Both the position numbers and the translations under genes were made by a program. 64,000 nt of DNA from Ligilactobacillus faecis (GTDB lineage Bacteria > Bacillota > Bacilli > Lactobacillales > Lactobacillaceae). The notes beneath the pieces are model-generated. The model ran no database searches. It was given only the letters and a program-made list of their open reading frames with translations, and was not told the origin of the DNA. Shown piece after piece: positions 36,655-46,537 of the stretch. The first letter of the stretch is position 1. Each line of letters opens with the position of its first letter. Location: the NCBI RefSeq assembly GCF_029889745.1, contig NZ_CP123639.1, positions 720,501 through 784,500 on the forward strand, given 5' to 3'.

Positions 36655-37532
36655 CAGCCTTCAGACGCCCCCGTCGTCGTATCAGGTACTTTTTCAATGA
36701 TCTCTTCTGTTTGCGAAGCACTGGACAAAGCATCTTCGGTGTAGATCAAGGCCGGCTTTTTTGTTGTTTGCGTCTTGGAAGCACTCGTTACGGCTTGTGG
36801 TGTTTCGTTTAGTTCTTCGCGTAAGACAAAGCTGATCCCATTTGCTTCTTCAAAACTTTGTTCGTCACTTTCTGAAGCACCAGTAACATTATCTAAATTA
36901 TCTAAAACTTTTAAAACTGGATCTTCAGCGGGAAGCAACCTTTTAGTTGGCGTTGGTGTTTTGAGTGGCTTTTTGGCAGGGGTACTTTTCAGTGCTTCTA
37001 AAGCACTAGTGTAACGCATAAAGCCGTCAAAACACTGTTCTAACCAGGCAACAGTGCGTTGATCAAGAAGTTCACCATTTTCAGCAAAAGCGTTCTCGGC
37101 TTGACCAAGTAAAAACTGAAAACCAGGTAAGACAAATGAACCAAGTCCAGGCGAATCTAGGATCCGGCGTAAGCTCTCTTGGGCTTGGACCGTCCCGAGC
37201 TTGCCTAAAGAAGCTCCGACGATCATGACAGGACGCCTTGTCAAAGGATGGACTTTCCAGGAAAGCCATTCGATAACGGATTTTAGCGCAGCAGGAATAT
37301 CATGATCATATTCAGGTGTTCCAAAGATGACACCGTCTGCTGCTTCGATCTTTTCAGCTAACGCTAAGACACTAGGGGGAGTTTGGGCGTAGTCTTCGCA
37401 AAAAAGCGGGATATCTTTGATCTCAACGACTTCGATCGAGGCTTTCGTGGCAAAATGTGTGCTCATAAATTGGAGTAATTTACGGTTGTAAGATTGTGAT
37501 GCATTCGTTCCAACGATAGCGATGAATTTCAT
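36654..37532 (-). CDS. NADPH-dependent FMN reductase with a flavinylation-motif tail
   Basis: A flavodoxin-like reductase of 292 residues. The N-terminal 180 residues carry the family pattern: FIAIVGTNASQSYNRKLL, FGTPEYDHDIPAALKSVIEWLS and a conserved GxxGG-type region near SLGKLGTVQAQESL. The remaining 110 residues are low-complexity, rich in Lys/Pro/Thr/Glu and probably disordered. They contain DNVTGAS (residues 214-220; bases 36873-36893) and DTTTGAS (284-290; 36663-36683), both fitting the ApbE target consensus. The start is the ATG at 37532 (MKFIAIVG); the ribosome binding site is weak. It is coupled to apbE. A covalently FMN-loaded cytoplasmic electron carrier is the inference. Confidence 0.9.
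   Translation of the reverse strand: MKFIAIVGTNASQSYNRKLLQFMSTHFATKASIEVVEIKDIPLFCEDYAQTPPSVLALAEKIEAADGVIFGTPEYDHDIPAALKSVIEWLSWKVHPLTRRPVMIVGASLGKLGTVQAQESLRRILDSPGLGSFVLPGFQFLLGQAENAFAENGELLDQRTVAWLEQCFDGFMRYTSALEALKSTPAKKPLKTPTPTKRLLPAEDPVLKVLDNLDNVTGASESDEQSFEEANGISFVLREELNETPQAVTSASKTQTTKKPALIYTEDALSSASQTEEIIEKVPDTTTGASEG
36663..36683 (-). other. ApbE flavinylation motif 2
   Basis: Encodes Asp-Thr-Thr-Thr-Gly-Ala-Ser three residues from the C-terminus of the FMN reductase. The second Thr position before Gly-Ala is the residue ApbE normally modifies. Confidence 0.6.
36873..36893 (-). other. ApbE flavinylation motif 1
   Basis: Encodes Asp-Asn-Val-Thr-Gly-Ala-Ser in the reductase tail, 70 residues before motif 2. 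It resembles NqrC- and FMN_bind-type targets, but no FMN_bind domain surrounds it. Confidence 0.65.
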
Positions 37533-37622
37533 GGCGAAATGACGCACAGGCAATGTACGTCTGTGTTCAACACCTTTCTATGATTTTAAGCTAGGATACT
37601 TGTCCACTTATAAATGATATCT

Positions 37623-37631
37623 TGTGGATAA
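37623..37631 (-). promoter_or_regulatory. DnaA box upstream of the FMN reductase
   Basis: TGTGGATAA is a perfect DnaA box about 90 bases above the reductase start, 5 kb from oriC. Confidence 0.4.
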
Positions 37632-37761
37632 CTACTTACTTAATTATAGGATATCGGGCGTGGTTTTGAAATAGGGACTGTGAGAGGCTTTCTTTTCGTA
37701 GGTGAAAATATTTGTTAGAATAGTCTAACGTGCCGAAAAATTATGAAAGGATATCGATAAA

Positions 37762-39042
37762 ATGTTAACTACTTTGAAAACATTGACGAAAGAAGAAAAA
37801 AGGACTGAAGTGATCGCTGGGATCACGAGTTTTTTTGCGATCTCTTATATTTTGATCGTTAATCCTTTGATTTTAGCGGATGCGAAGATCCCAGCAAACT
37901 TAAGTATTTTTGCGACGATCTTTGCTTCAGCGTTAGGCTGTTTGATCATGGCAGTGTGGGCTGATGCTCCGATCGTGATCACGCCAGGAATGGGCGTCAA
38001 TGCTTTTTTCACCTACACGTTAGTCGTTTCGATGCATTTGACGTGGCAACAGGCTTTAGCGATCTCGATCTTTAGTAGTGTGATCTACCTGTTAGTTTCT
38101 TTTAGTCGTGTCAGTGAGTTGTTATCTCAGGCGATCCCGCCCGAATTAAAGATCGGGATCACGGCGGGGATCGGATTGTTTTTAGTGACGCTTGGCTTAG
38201 AAAAGGCGCATTTGATTGCACAAGGTGGTAGTCGTTCGTTACTTGCCCCAGGTAACTTAGCTGCACCAGAAACGCTGTTAGCTTTATTTGGACTGGCGTT
38301 GACTTTGGTTTTATATTTACGCCAAGTTCCTGGAAGCTTTATGTTAGGGATCATCGTGACAAGTGCAATAGGAGTCTGTTTAAATATTGGGCTCCAAGCT
38401 CCACCTGAAGTAAGCTTTAGTGATATCAGTAAATATCGCGCGCTTTTGTTTCACGCTGACTTTAGCAGTTTATTTACTTTGAAATTTTTATTAGCTGTTT
38501 TTTCGATGGCGATGATCTTGATCTTTGAATCGATGGGGATCTTAGAGGGGCTTTTACCTGCTCCGCAAAAATTTAAGCGAACTTTTGAAGCAAGTGCCTT
38601 AGCGACTTTTTGTTCTGGTTTTTTAGGGACAAGTCCAACTGTCGCGGCTGCTGAAAGTGCAACCGGGATCGAGTCTGGAGGTAAGACTGGGCTGATGTCT
38701 TTTGTCAGTGGGGTACTCTTTTTAATGGCGCTTTTCTTTATTCCTTTGTTACGTTATGTACCTCAAGAAGCGATCGCGCCAGTGATCATTATTACTGGAG
38801 CTTTGATGATCCAACAGTTGAAAGAATTGAACATCGCTGATTTTTCGACGTGGTTTCCTGCGTTTTTGATCGTTGTCTTGATCCCTTTATCAGGTTCGAT
38901 CTCCCTTGGATTAGCGTTTGGATTTGCAGCTTATCCGTTAGTCAAAGTAGCCTCAGCTCGGGCTCAAGAAGTGTCCCCTCTTTTATGGGGGCTAAGTCTC
39001 TTATTTATTTTACAATTGATCTGTGAAGCTGTTCTTCTCTAA
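37762..39042 (+). CDS. Adenine/guanine-type purine permease (NCS2, AzgA-like)
   Basis: Proton-coupled nucleobase importer of 426 residues with about 12-14 membrane helices. Family features are EVIAGITSFFAISYILIVNP at the N-terminus, VITPGMGVNAFFTYTLV in helix 3, and the substrate motif FLGTSPTVAAAESATGIESGGKTGL. In AzgA/PbuG relatives it carries hypoxanthine, guanine or adenine. The ribosome binding site is GAAAGGA. It is monocistronic, divergent from the reductase-apbE pair, with no purine riboswitch in the 208-base upstream gap. Confidence 0.92.
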   Translation: MLTTLKTLTKEEKRTEVIAGITSFFAISYILIVNPLILADAKIPANLSIFATIFASALGCLIMAVWADAPIVITPGMGVNAFFTYTLVVSMHLTWQQALAISIFSSVIYLLVSFSRVSELLSQAIPPELKIGITAGIGLFLVTLGLEKAHLIAQGGSRSLLAPGNLAAPETLLALFGLALTLVLYLRQVPGSFMLGIIVTSAIGVCLNIGLQAPPEVSFSDISKYRALLFHADFSSLFTLKFLLAVFSMAMILIFESMGILEGLLPAPQKFKRTFEASALATFCSGFLGTSPTVAAAESATGIESGGKTGLMSFVSGVLFLMALFFIPLLRYVPQEAIAPVIIITGALMIQQLKELNIADFSTWFPAFLIVVLIPLSGSISLGLAFGFAAYPLVKVASARAQEVSPLLWGLSLLFILQLICEAVLL

Positions 39043-39092
39043 AAATACTTTGCCCCCAAAAATTCAAACTTTTGGGGGCAAAGTATTTTTTA
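39041..39092. terminator. Bidirectional terminator after the purine permease
   Basis: An about 20-pair stem, AAAATACTTTGCCCCCAAAA with its complement, closes around ATTCAAAC, with T-runs both ways. It lies between convergent genes. Confidence 0.93.
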
Positions 39093-39758
39093 ATATGTTT
39101 CGTTATCGAGGTAGTGGTTATAGTATTTGACTTTGACATCGTCTTTAGAAACGATCAATTTTGTTACTGCTCCGTTTTTAGGACCTAAGCGATCAGCACC
39201 GAGATCTTTTGCGAAGCGATCGACGATGCTTCTGATCGTAATACTGTGGCTGACAAGTAAGACATTTTCTCCCTCTGGGATATGGGTCCGCAAATAGTCA
39301 AAGCCAGCGTCTAAGCGCGCCCAGTATTTTGCATCATCTTCGGCATCTTTGAACGGATCAGTCTCATGCAGTAAGTCGCGGGTCATCCCCAGACCATATT
39401 TTTCTAAAATATCGTTATAAGTTCGGCAACCGTGCAAAGCTCCGACCATGAGCCAAGTTTGTGCAGCATCATTTCCTTCGAAATAGCCAAAGCTTTGTTC
39501 GCGGAAATACTTGAGTTCTTGGGGGACGAGTGTGCTTGAGTGTTTGTTTTGAGCTAAAATAAATTGACATGTGCGAGTTGCCCGCGTCGTGTCAGAATGA
39601 AAAGCATGATCGAACTTGATCTGGGCTAAATGTTTTCCAGCACTTTGAGCGTCATTGAGTCCTTTTGTTGTCAAAGGTGAATCACACCAACCTTGAAGAC
39701 GGTTATAACTATTGAGTAACGTTTGCCCGTGACGGACCATATAAAGTGTAAATGTCAT
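39090..39758 (-). CDS. Histidine phosphatase (phosphoglycerate mutase-like)
   Basis: A 222-residue member of the RHG superfamily: catalytic YMVRHGQTLLNSYNRLQGW at the N-terminus, the second arginine in HSDTTRATRTCQFIL, EQSFGYFEGN and the second histidine in VLLVSHSITIRSIV. Phosphohistidine chemistry is therefore intact. The substrate cannot be told; such proteins include broad-specificity phosphatases. The start is the ATG at 39758, six bases after GAGGT. It is monocistronic. Confidence 0.85.
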   Translation of the reverse strand: MTFTLYMVRHGQTLLNSYNRLQGWCDSPLTTKGLNDAQSAGKHLAQIKFDHAFHSDTTRATRTCQFILAQNKHSSTLVPQELKYFREQSFGYFEGNDAAQTWLMVGALHGCRTYNDILEKYGLGMTRDLLHETDPFKDAEDDAKYWARLDAGFDYLRTHIPEGENVLLVSHSITIRSIVDRFAKDLGADRLGPKNGAVTKLIVSKDDVKVKYYNHYLDNETY

Positions 39759-39849
39759 TTTCATACCTCATCTTGTCTTGCTAATTAATAAGATGATAAC
39801 ATGGAGCTCAGCGCTTTTGAAAGACTAGCTTTTCTCTAAACGTTATGGG

Positions 39850-39855
39850 TATAAT
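39850..39855 (+). promoter_or_regulatory. -10 element of the DHH phosphoesterase gene
   Basis: A perfect TATAAT at 39850-39855 would start RNA near 39862. That argues against translation from the ATG at 39871, which would have almost no leader. The -35 is weak. Confidence 0.55.
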
Positions 39856-39900
39856 TATTATTAGTAGAAAATGAGCGTAATTTTAGAAGGGATAAGAAAT

Positions 39901-40989
39901 TTGAAAAAGACACGACATATCAAGCTTTTTTCGCATAACGATCTCGATGGTTTTGGAGCCCCTGTTTTATTTGAAACGCTGGCACCATATCTTTTTAAAG
40001 ATGTTGAATTTGATCTGACGACTTGTTCAGCCGGAAACTTAGATCGTGAATTAGCCTATTGGTTCAAACAACCTGACTTAGGGCGTTTTACCGATGTCTA
40101 TATCATGGATATGACGCCAGATAGTGAATATTCATTTCAACAGTTGGAACAGCGCTTTGCAAACCACTGGTTGATCTTTGATCATCATGAAAGTGAAGAA
40201 AAGTTGCGCCAAGCTTATCAAACAAACTGTGTGATGCCCTTAGATGAGAGCAAAAATCCAAGTGCAGTCAGTTTAGTTTACGATTGGCTGACCAAACGGC
40301 CTGGGTTTGAGCAGATCCCCACGCAAAAACAAGCTCAAGTTGCAGAGTTAGTCGAGTTGATCCGTGCGTACGATACGTGGGATTGGCAAAAAGATCCTTT
40401 GATGACCCAAGAAGAACGCACAGCCGCTGACGAACTGAATCAGCTCTTTTGGTTTTACCCATTGAGCAAATCCAAGAGTTTTGTGGAAAGTGTCTTTGCA
40501 ACTGGCTGGGAAAACTATCGCGCTCAAAATGAACTTTTGATCAGCACGTTAAATGGACGACGTCAACGCTATTTAGATAAACATTTAAAAAATGTTGAGA
40601 CCTTTGAACTTGACGGACGCAGTTTTGGCGTCGTGTATGCTAGTGATTATAAATCTGAGATCGCCCACGCTTTATTAAAGCGTTTTGATGTCGACGCAGC
40701 TTTGGTGATCGATAGTCATAGTGTCTCGTTACGTTCAAACGGGCAACTAGATGTTGCTAAATTTGCTGCTGAATACTTTGGTGGCGGTGGGCATGCTGAT
40801 TCAGCCGGAGGACGTTTAGAGATCGAACCTTTAAAAGTTGCCGAGCAAGCTGTGATCGAAGTCATCAAACAACAAGCTAAATTAAATGCCGATGTCGAAA
40901 AACAAAATCAAAGCGAAAAAGCTTCGTTGGCTGATCAATTAGATCCCCAAATGGCAGCTAAACTTGCCGCTTTATTTGAAGATAAATGA
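39901..40989 (+). CDS. DHH-family phosphoesterase (NrnB-like oligoribonuclease)
   Basis: A 362-residue soluble phosphoesterase with DHH motifs HNDLDGFGAP, IMDMTPD and LIFDHHESEEK, and a DHHA1 domain with EYFGGGGHADSAGG. It lacks the membrane, PAS and GGDEF parts of GdpP. Bacillus NrnB relatives degrade short oligonucleotides and pAp. The TTG at 39901 is preferred because AGAAGGG lies about nine bases ahead. Monocistronic, closed by a shared terminator. Confidence 0.83.
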   Translation: MKKTRHIKLFSHNDLDGFGAPVLFETLAPYLFKDVEFDLTTCSAGNLDRELAYWFKQPDLGRFTDVYIMDMTPDSEYSFQQLEQRFANHWLIFDHHESEEKLRQAYQTNCVMPLDESKNPSAVSLVYDWLTKRPGFEQIPTQKQAQVAELVELIRAYDTWDWQKDPLMTQEERTAADELNQLFWFYPLSKSKSFVESVFATGWENYRAQNELLISTLNGRRQRYLDKHLKNVETFELDGRSFGVVYASDYKSEIAHALLKRFDVDAALVIDSHSVSLRSNGQLDVAKFAAEYFGGGGHADSAGGRLEIEPLKVAEQAVIEVIKQQAKLNADVEKQNQSEKASLADQLDPQMAAKLAALFEDK

Positions 40990-41029
40990 AAAAAGGCGCT
41001 CAAGGTATTTTTTCCTTGAGGGCCTTTTT
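40990..41029. terminator. Bidirectional terminator
   Basis: AAAAGGCGCTCAAGG and CCTTGAGGGCCTTTTT pair around TATTTTTT, between the convergent DHH and GntR genes. Confidence 0.9.
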
Positions 41030-41723
41030 ACGTTGTACTTTGGATGAAAAACTTAGCATTTTTGAAATGATAAGTCGTTTTTGAGTGATCAAATGCCTCA
41101 CCTGAGGTCAGATAGTAAGTTTCTTCGATCGTCAAGGCTGGCGCTTTTTCTGGTAATTCTAAAAGTTTTGCCTCTTTTTTAGATAATTCGATCACATTAA
41201 GATATTTATCAGAAAAACCGATCGCGATCCCTAGTTCACGGACGTAGTTGAAGATTGAACCTTGGGCGATCTGCTCATTTAAAAAAGAAACTACGGAAGT
41301 TTTGAAGTAAGATTCTTCTAAGCACAAGATCTGATCATCTAAATAGCGGATCCGTTTGACTTCGTAGACTTCTTTAACGTCGCCGTTGAAATACTTGATC
41401 ATGTCTTTTGGCGGGGCGATCTTTTTTAGCGAGAGCACTTTAGCAGTCATCTTATGTTTGACCATGTCGGCTGTAAAACCATTATTATTGATCAAATTGA
41501 TATGTTCATCAAGTTTGGGGCGTCGAACAAAAACCCCACTTCCTTGGATCTGATAGATCAATCCGCGCTGTTCTAGTTTGGCAAGGGCTTTGACGATCGT
41601 ACTTTTACTGACAGCGTATTTTGCCATCAATTCAGTCAATTTCGGCAATTTATCCCCTTGCGTCAAGCCATCTGCGATGATCTGAGCTTCCATCTTAGTT
41701 GCGACTTCATCGTATTTGAGCAA
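41028..41723 (-). CDS. GntR/UTRA transcriptional regulator of the beta-glucoside operon
   Basis: A repressor of about 231 residues with an N-terminal GntR winged helix (LMAKYAVSKSTIVKALAKLEQRGLIYQIQGSGVFV) described here by its core SKSTIVKALAKLEQ, and a C-terminal UTRA effector domain (VYEVKRIRYLDDQILCLEE, ALTIEETYYL). UTRA regulators of this type usually sense a phosphosugar. The start is taken as the TTG at 41721-41723, seven bases after GTGAGGTG; a GTG at 41732 overlaps that site. It is divergent from the PTS gene, whose promoter carries a perfect palindromic operator. Confidence 0.88.
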   Translation of the reverse strand: MLKYDEVATKMEAQIIADGLTQGDKLPKLTELMAKYAVSKSTIVKALAKLEQRGLIYQIQGSGVFVRRPKLDEHINLINNNGFTADMVKHKMTAKVLSLKKIAPPKDMIKYFNGDVKEVYEVKRIRYLDDQILCLEESYFKTSVVSFLNEQIAQGSIFNYVRELGIAIGFSDKYLNVIELSKKEAKLLELPEKAPALTIEETYYLTSGEAFDHSKTTYHFKNAKFFIQSTT

Positions 41724-41830
41724 ATAGGTCACCTCACTTTAGGATCAGAATAATTTTTCTTGATTATATCATATTTCTAAAGCCAACTAGCACCGTGAAA
41801 TATTTCCTGAGAAAATTTGAAAGCCTTTTC

Positions 41831-41859
41831 TTGACAAATTGTGAATTCACAATTATTAT
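41831..41859 (+). promoter_or_regulatory. bgl operon promoter
   Basis: Consensus TTGACA (41831-41836), a 17-base spacer and TATTAT (41854-41859). The operator exactly fills the spacer. Confidence 0.85.
41837..41854. promoter_or_regulatory. Palindromic operator for the GntR regulator
   Basis: AATTGTGAATTCACAATT is a perfect 18-base palindrome between the -35 and -10 of the PTS operon. Bound repressor would occlude RNA polymerase. Assignment to the divergent GntR protein rests on position. Confidence 0.7.
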
Positions 41860-41902
41860 ATAAATATACAATAAATAAAACGGTTACAAAGGAGGTCAAT
41901 AA

Positions 41903-43783
41903 ATGGCTGAAAAAGTTAGAGATTATAAAAAGCTAGCGCAAGAGATCGTCACGATCATCGGTCAAGAAAATATCAGTAGTGCGGGGCATTGCGCTACGCG
42001 TTTGCGGCTAGTCTTGACTAAGACACCGGCAGATGCTAAAGAGAAGATCAGTGAATTGCCAGGGGTGATCACAGTCGTCGAAAAAGGTGGGCAATTTCAG
42101 GTCGTGATCGGGCCACATGTCGTTGATGTTTTCAATGAGTTCAAGCAACTTGTTGATCTTGATTCATTGGCCAAAGTCGAAGTCGAAGATAAGAGCATCG
42201 TCAATCGCGTTATTGCAACGATGTCAGCCGTCTTTGCCCCATTTATCTATATTTTAGCTGCTGCTGGGATCTTACAAGGCTTGTTGATCTTGAGTAAATT
42301 AGCTTTTCCAGCTTTTGCAACAACGGGGACTTATCAAGTCTTTGACTTGATCTCTTGGGCGCCTTTTACGTTCTTGCCTTTATTCATTGCAGTTACGGCT
42401 TCCAAGCATTTCAAGACCAATGTGTATATCGCTTTAGCGTGTTGTGCCGCTCTAGTTTCGCCTAGTTTGACGGAATTGACGCAACAAGTCGCAAGTGGGA
42501 AGACAGTTGAACTGTTCTCATTACCTCTTTCCCAAACGACATACACGTCTTCGGTCTTACCACCGCTGATCTTAGTGTGGCTCTTATCTTATTTAGAACG
42601 TTTTGTCGAAAAACGTTTACCAGGAGTCGTTAAGCAACTTTTGACCCCGCTTTTTTGTCTAGTGATCATGGTGCCAGTTACTTTACTTGTATTAGGGCCG
42701 GCTTCAGCTGTTTTTGCGGCAGGAATTGCAAACGGATACAACTGGTTAGTCGAAGTAGCGCCACCTTTAGCTGCTTTGATCATCGGGGGTTTTTGGCAGA
42801 TCTTTGTCATCTTTGGCGTCCATTGGGGCATCACGCCTGTGGTAATGGCCAACTTTGATATGTACGGACGCGATAGTTTCCAAGCTTTCCAAACGATCGC
42901 CGTTACCGCACAAGTAGCTGCAACGCTAGGCGTCTTTTTGAAAGCTAACAGTAAAGAACTTAAAAACATCTCGCTTTCAGCCTTTATCACGGGGCTCTTT
43001 GGGATCACCGAACCAGCGATCTACGGGGTAACGTTACGCTTCAAACGTCCCTTTATCTATGGCTGTATCGCAGGTGGTCTTGGGGCAGTCGTTGCAAGTT
43101 TCTTCAAACCTTTTTACTTTGCGTATGCTGGTCTCCCAAGCATTTTGACTAGTGTCAATGCGATCAATGAAAAGATGCCTCTGTCCTTTATTGGTCTTTT
43201 GATCGGTCTAGGCGTTGCGATCGTAACAGCTGTTTTATTGACTTTGATCTTTGGTTTTGGCGAAGATGAAGCAAAAGATGAAAAATTAGCCGCTGATGTT
43301 GCTGATAAACCAGCAGTTGCTTTGACAAAAAATGTTAAAGTGACGACACCATTAGAAGGTGAAGTTTTACCTTTAAGTGAAGTACCTGACGCTGTTTTTG
43401 CAAGTGGGGCGATGGGTGAAGGGATCGCGATCATGCCAAGTGATAATAAGATCTATGCACCTTTTGATGGTCAAGTTATCATGGAGACTAGCTCAAAGCA
43501 CGCTTTAGGGCTTCAGGCTAAAAACGGGATCGAGCTTTTGATCCATGTCGGTCTAGAGACCGTTGAACTAAATGGAGCACCATTTACGTACCATGTCAGT
43601 GAAGGTCAGACCTTTAAAAAAGGGGAGCTCTTAATGGAATTTGACCGTGATGCGATCAAAAAAGCTGGTCTTTCTTTGATCACTCCAGTCATCGTCACGA
43701 ATAGTGCCGATTACACGCAAGTAGTTCCAGAAAATGAACATCAACAGATCGTAAACGAGACAGTGATCTTTCAGATCAATTAA
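41903..43783 (+). CDS. PTS beta-glucoside transporter subunit EIIBCA
   Basis: Imports and phosphorylates a beta-glucoside. The 626-residue chain is in B-C-A order. The EIIB domain has the phosphorylated cysteine in SAGHCATRLRLVL (about residue 31). The EIIC domain of about 10 helices has the GITEPAIYGVTLRFKRPF segment. The EIIA domain carries the phosphohistidine in ELLIHVGLETVELNG (near residue 550). It is preceded by AAAGGAGG. It is cotranscribed with the 6-phospho-beta-glucosidase gene 18 bases downstream and controlled by the divergent GntR gene. Confidence 0.94.
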   Translation: MAEKVRDYKKLAQEIVTIIGQENISSAGHCATRLRLVLTKTPADAKEKISELPGVITVVEKGGQFQVVIGPHVVDVFNEFKQLVDLDSLAKVEVEDKSIVNRVIATMSAVFAPFIYILAAAGILQGLLILSKLAFPAFATTGTYQVFDLISWAPFTFLPLFIAVTASKHFKTNVYIALACCAALVSPSLTELTQQVASGKTVELFSLPLSQTTYTSSVLPPLILVWLLSYLERFVEKRLPGVVKQLLTPLFCLVIMVPVTLLVLGPASAVFAAGIANGYNWLVEVAPPLAALIIGGFWQIFVIFGVHWGITPVVMANFDMYGRDSFQAFQTIAVTAQVAATLGVFLKANSKELKNISLSAFITGLFGITEPAIYGVTLRFKRPFIYGCIAGGLGAVVASFFKPFYFAYAGLPSILTSVNAINEKMPLSFIGLLIGLGVAIVTAVLLTLIFGFGEDEAKDEKLAADVADKPAVALTKNVKVTTPLEGEVLPLSEVPDAVFASGAMGEGIAIMPSDNKIYAPFDGQVIMETSSKHALGLQAKNGIELLIHVGLETVELNGAPFTYHVSEGQTFKKGELLMEFDRDAIKKAGLSLITPVIVTNSADYTQVVPENEHQQIVNETVIFQIN

Positions 43784-43795
43784 ATGAAAGGATAA

Positions 43796-45227
<1,432 letters not shown>

Positions 45228-45229
<2 letters not shown>

Positions 45230-45268
45230 AAAAGGCAAGTCCGACTTTTACGTTGGACTTGCCTTTTT
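45228..45268 (+). terminator. bgl operon terminator
   Basis: AAAGGCAAGTCC and GGACTTGCCTTTTT pair around a 12-base loop, directly after the glucosidase stop. Confidence 0.93.
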
Positions 45269-45280
45269 GGCTAGGTGCGC

Positions 45281-45511
45281 CTATTTTTTAAAGCCAAAGA
45301 GCGGTTCTGTCGCAGTTGTGACGTAGGCAGCACTGACTGGTGTTTCCAAGAGTTTTTGCCCCTCTTTATCGACAAAGAGCTGCAATGAAGCGATCTCTTG
45401 CATTGCTTGTTGGACTTCTTGTGGACTCAATTCTTTTTCAACGTAATTGAGCTGGAGGCGGTGCAAAGTTTTTTGGGTACTTGAGTGAAAGCCTAAACTT
45501 AATTTTTTCAT
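45281..45511 (-). CDS. DUF2922 protein
   Basis: A 76-residue protein of unknown function; MKKLSLGFHSSTQKTLHRLQL and the C-terminal YVTTATEPLFGF match DUF2922. The ATG at 45511 follows GGAGGGAAAC; the longer frame has no such site. It lies two bases after the DUF1659 gene, a pair regularly found together in Firmicutes. Confidence 0.75.
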   Translation of the reverse strand: MKKLSLGFHSSTQKTLHRLQLNYVEKELSPQEVQQAMQEIASLQLFVDKEGQKLLETPVSAAYVTTATEPLFGFKK

Positions 45512-45512
45512 C

Positions 45513-45725
45513 TTAACGTTTCCCTCCTGTGATATTTGTCGTTGTTGTTTCAGTGACGCCAAGAAAAGTTTCGCCTGTCAGTAAAGCGATCAAGTGTCCA
45601 AATTTTTCCAGCTGGTCTCCGGTGACGTTTTGCGCGATGTTATTGAAAGTCCGTGTGCGTTTTTTCCCAAGCTTAGTTTGCAGTTGTACGCGGATCGCAT
45701 TTTTTGTCCAAGTTGCTTCAGTCAT
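45513..45725 (-). CDS. DUF1659 protein
   Basis: A 70-residue protein of unknown function with the DUF1659 pattern (KTRTFNNIAQ-like segment, here RTRTFNNIAQNVTGDQLEKFGHL, and a hydrophobic strand before a Thr-rich end). Function not known; GGGGGTCA ahead of the ATG is a good ribosome binding site. It heads a two-gene unit with DUF2922. Confidence 0.72.
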   Translation of the reverse strand: MTEATWTKNAIRVQLQTKLGKKRTRTFNNIAQNVTGDQLEKFGHLIALLTGETFLGVTETTTTNITGGKR

Positions 45726-45856
45726 TGAGATGACCCCCTTTTTTTAAATTCGTGTAAGTGTTGGCCGGCTTGGCTTACACTCTTAATAACGAATTTGAAC
45801 TGGGATCTGTCAAGCTCGCTCAAAAAATTGCTAGCTAAAAAATAAGAGTAGTTATT

Positions 45857-46531
45857 TTAGAGCAGTAACCCGACAGAATAGTGGATGATCATCGTAATGA
45901 TCCCGACGATGATATTGCGAATGATCGCAGTTTTGACCATGCCGTTGCCAAGACGTGCACTGAGATAACCAGTCAAACCGACTGAGACAAGTACGGCTAA
46001 GATCGTTAGGGGCCATTGATATTGGACGGGACTAAGCGACATCGCAGCGAGCGGGAAGATCCCACCGAGTGACGCTGAAACTAACGAAGATAAGGCTGCG
46101 TTCCAAGGATTCATATATTGGCCGAGTTTCAAGTTATATTTCACTGCGATCACAGTTTCTAACGGCTTTTTTTGCATGAGATCTTCAGCGATCAGCTGTG
46201 CAGTTTTTGAGGTAACGCCTTTTTCGACGTAAAAGACTTTGACCGCTTCTAATTCAGTAGCGAAATCGTGTTTTAATAACGCTTTTTCTTTGGCAACCGC
46301 CGCTTTTTCAGCATCTTTTTGAGTGCTGACTGAGGCGTATTCACCAGCTGCCATCGAGAAAGCGCAGGCTAATAGATCAGAGAGACCGGCGATAAAGATC
46401 GTAAATTGGTTAGTCGTGGCTACGGCGACACTAAATAAGACTCCGACAACGGTCAAGATCCCATCATTTGAACCTAAAACGCCAGCCCGTAAAGTGTTTA
46501 GTCGTTCACTCATTGAAGTAGTTTTTTTCAT
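45857..46531 (-). CDS. VIT/CCC1-family transporter, copy 2
   Basis: A 224-residue membrane protein of the vacuolar iron transporter family, predicted to export or store Fe/Mn. The N-terminal helix motif RAGVLGSNDGILTVVGVLFSVA and ACAFSMAAGEYASVSTQKDAEK are diagnostic. A cytoplasmic helical metal-binding segment and three C-terminal helices follow. It lies six bases after its paralogue at 46538, with which it shares the same layout, so the pair arose by tandem duplication. Confidence 0.88.
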   Translation of the reverse strand: MKKTTSMSERLNTLRAGVLGSNDGILTVVGVLFSVAVATTNQFTIFIAGLSDLLACAFSMAAGEYASVSTQKDAEKAAVAKEKALLKHDFATELEAVKVFYVEKGVTSKTAQLIAEDLMQKKPLETVIAVKYNLKLGQYMNPWNAALSSLVSASLGGIFPLAAMSLSPVQYQWPLTILAVLVSVGLTGYLSARLGNGMVKTAIIRNIIVGIITMIIHYSVGLLL

Positions 46532-46537
46532 ATGGTG

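Noticed and set aside
41871-41885. cre site upstream of the PTS gene (AATAAAACGGTTACA)
   Set aside because: Only the right half fits the consensus; two key positions in the left half are wrong.
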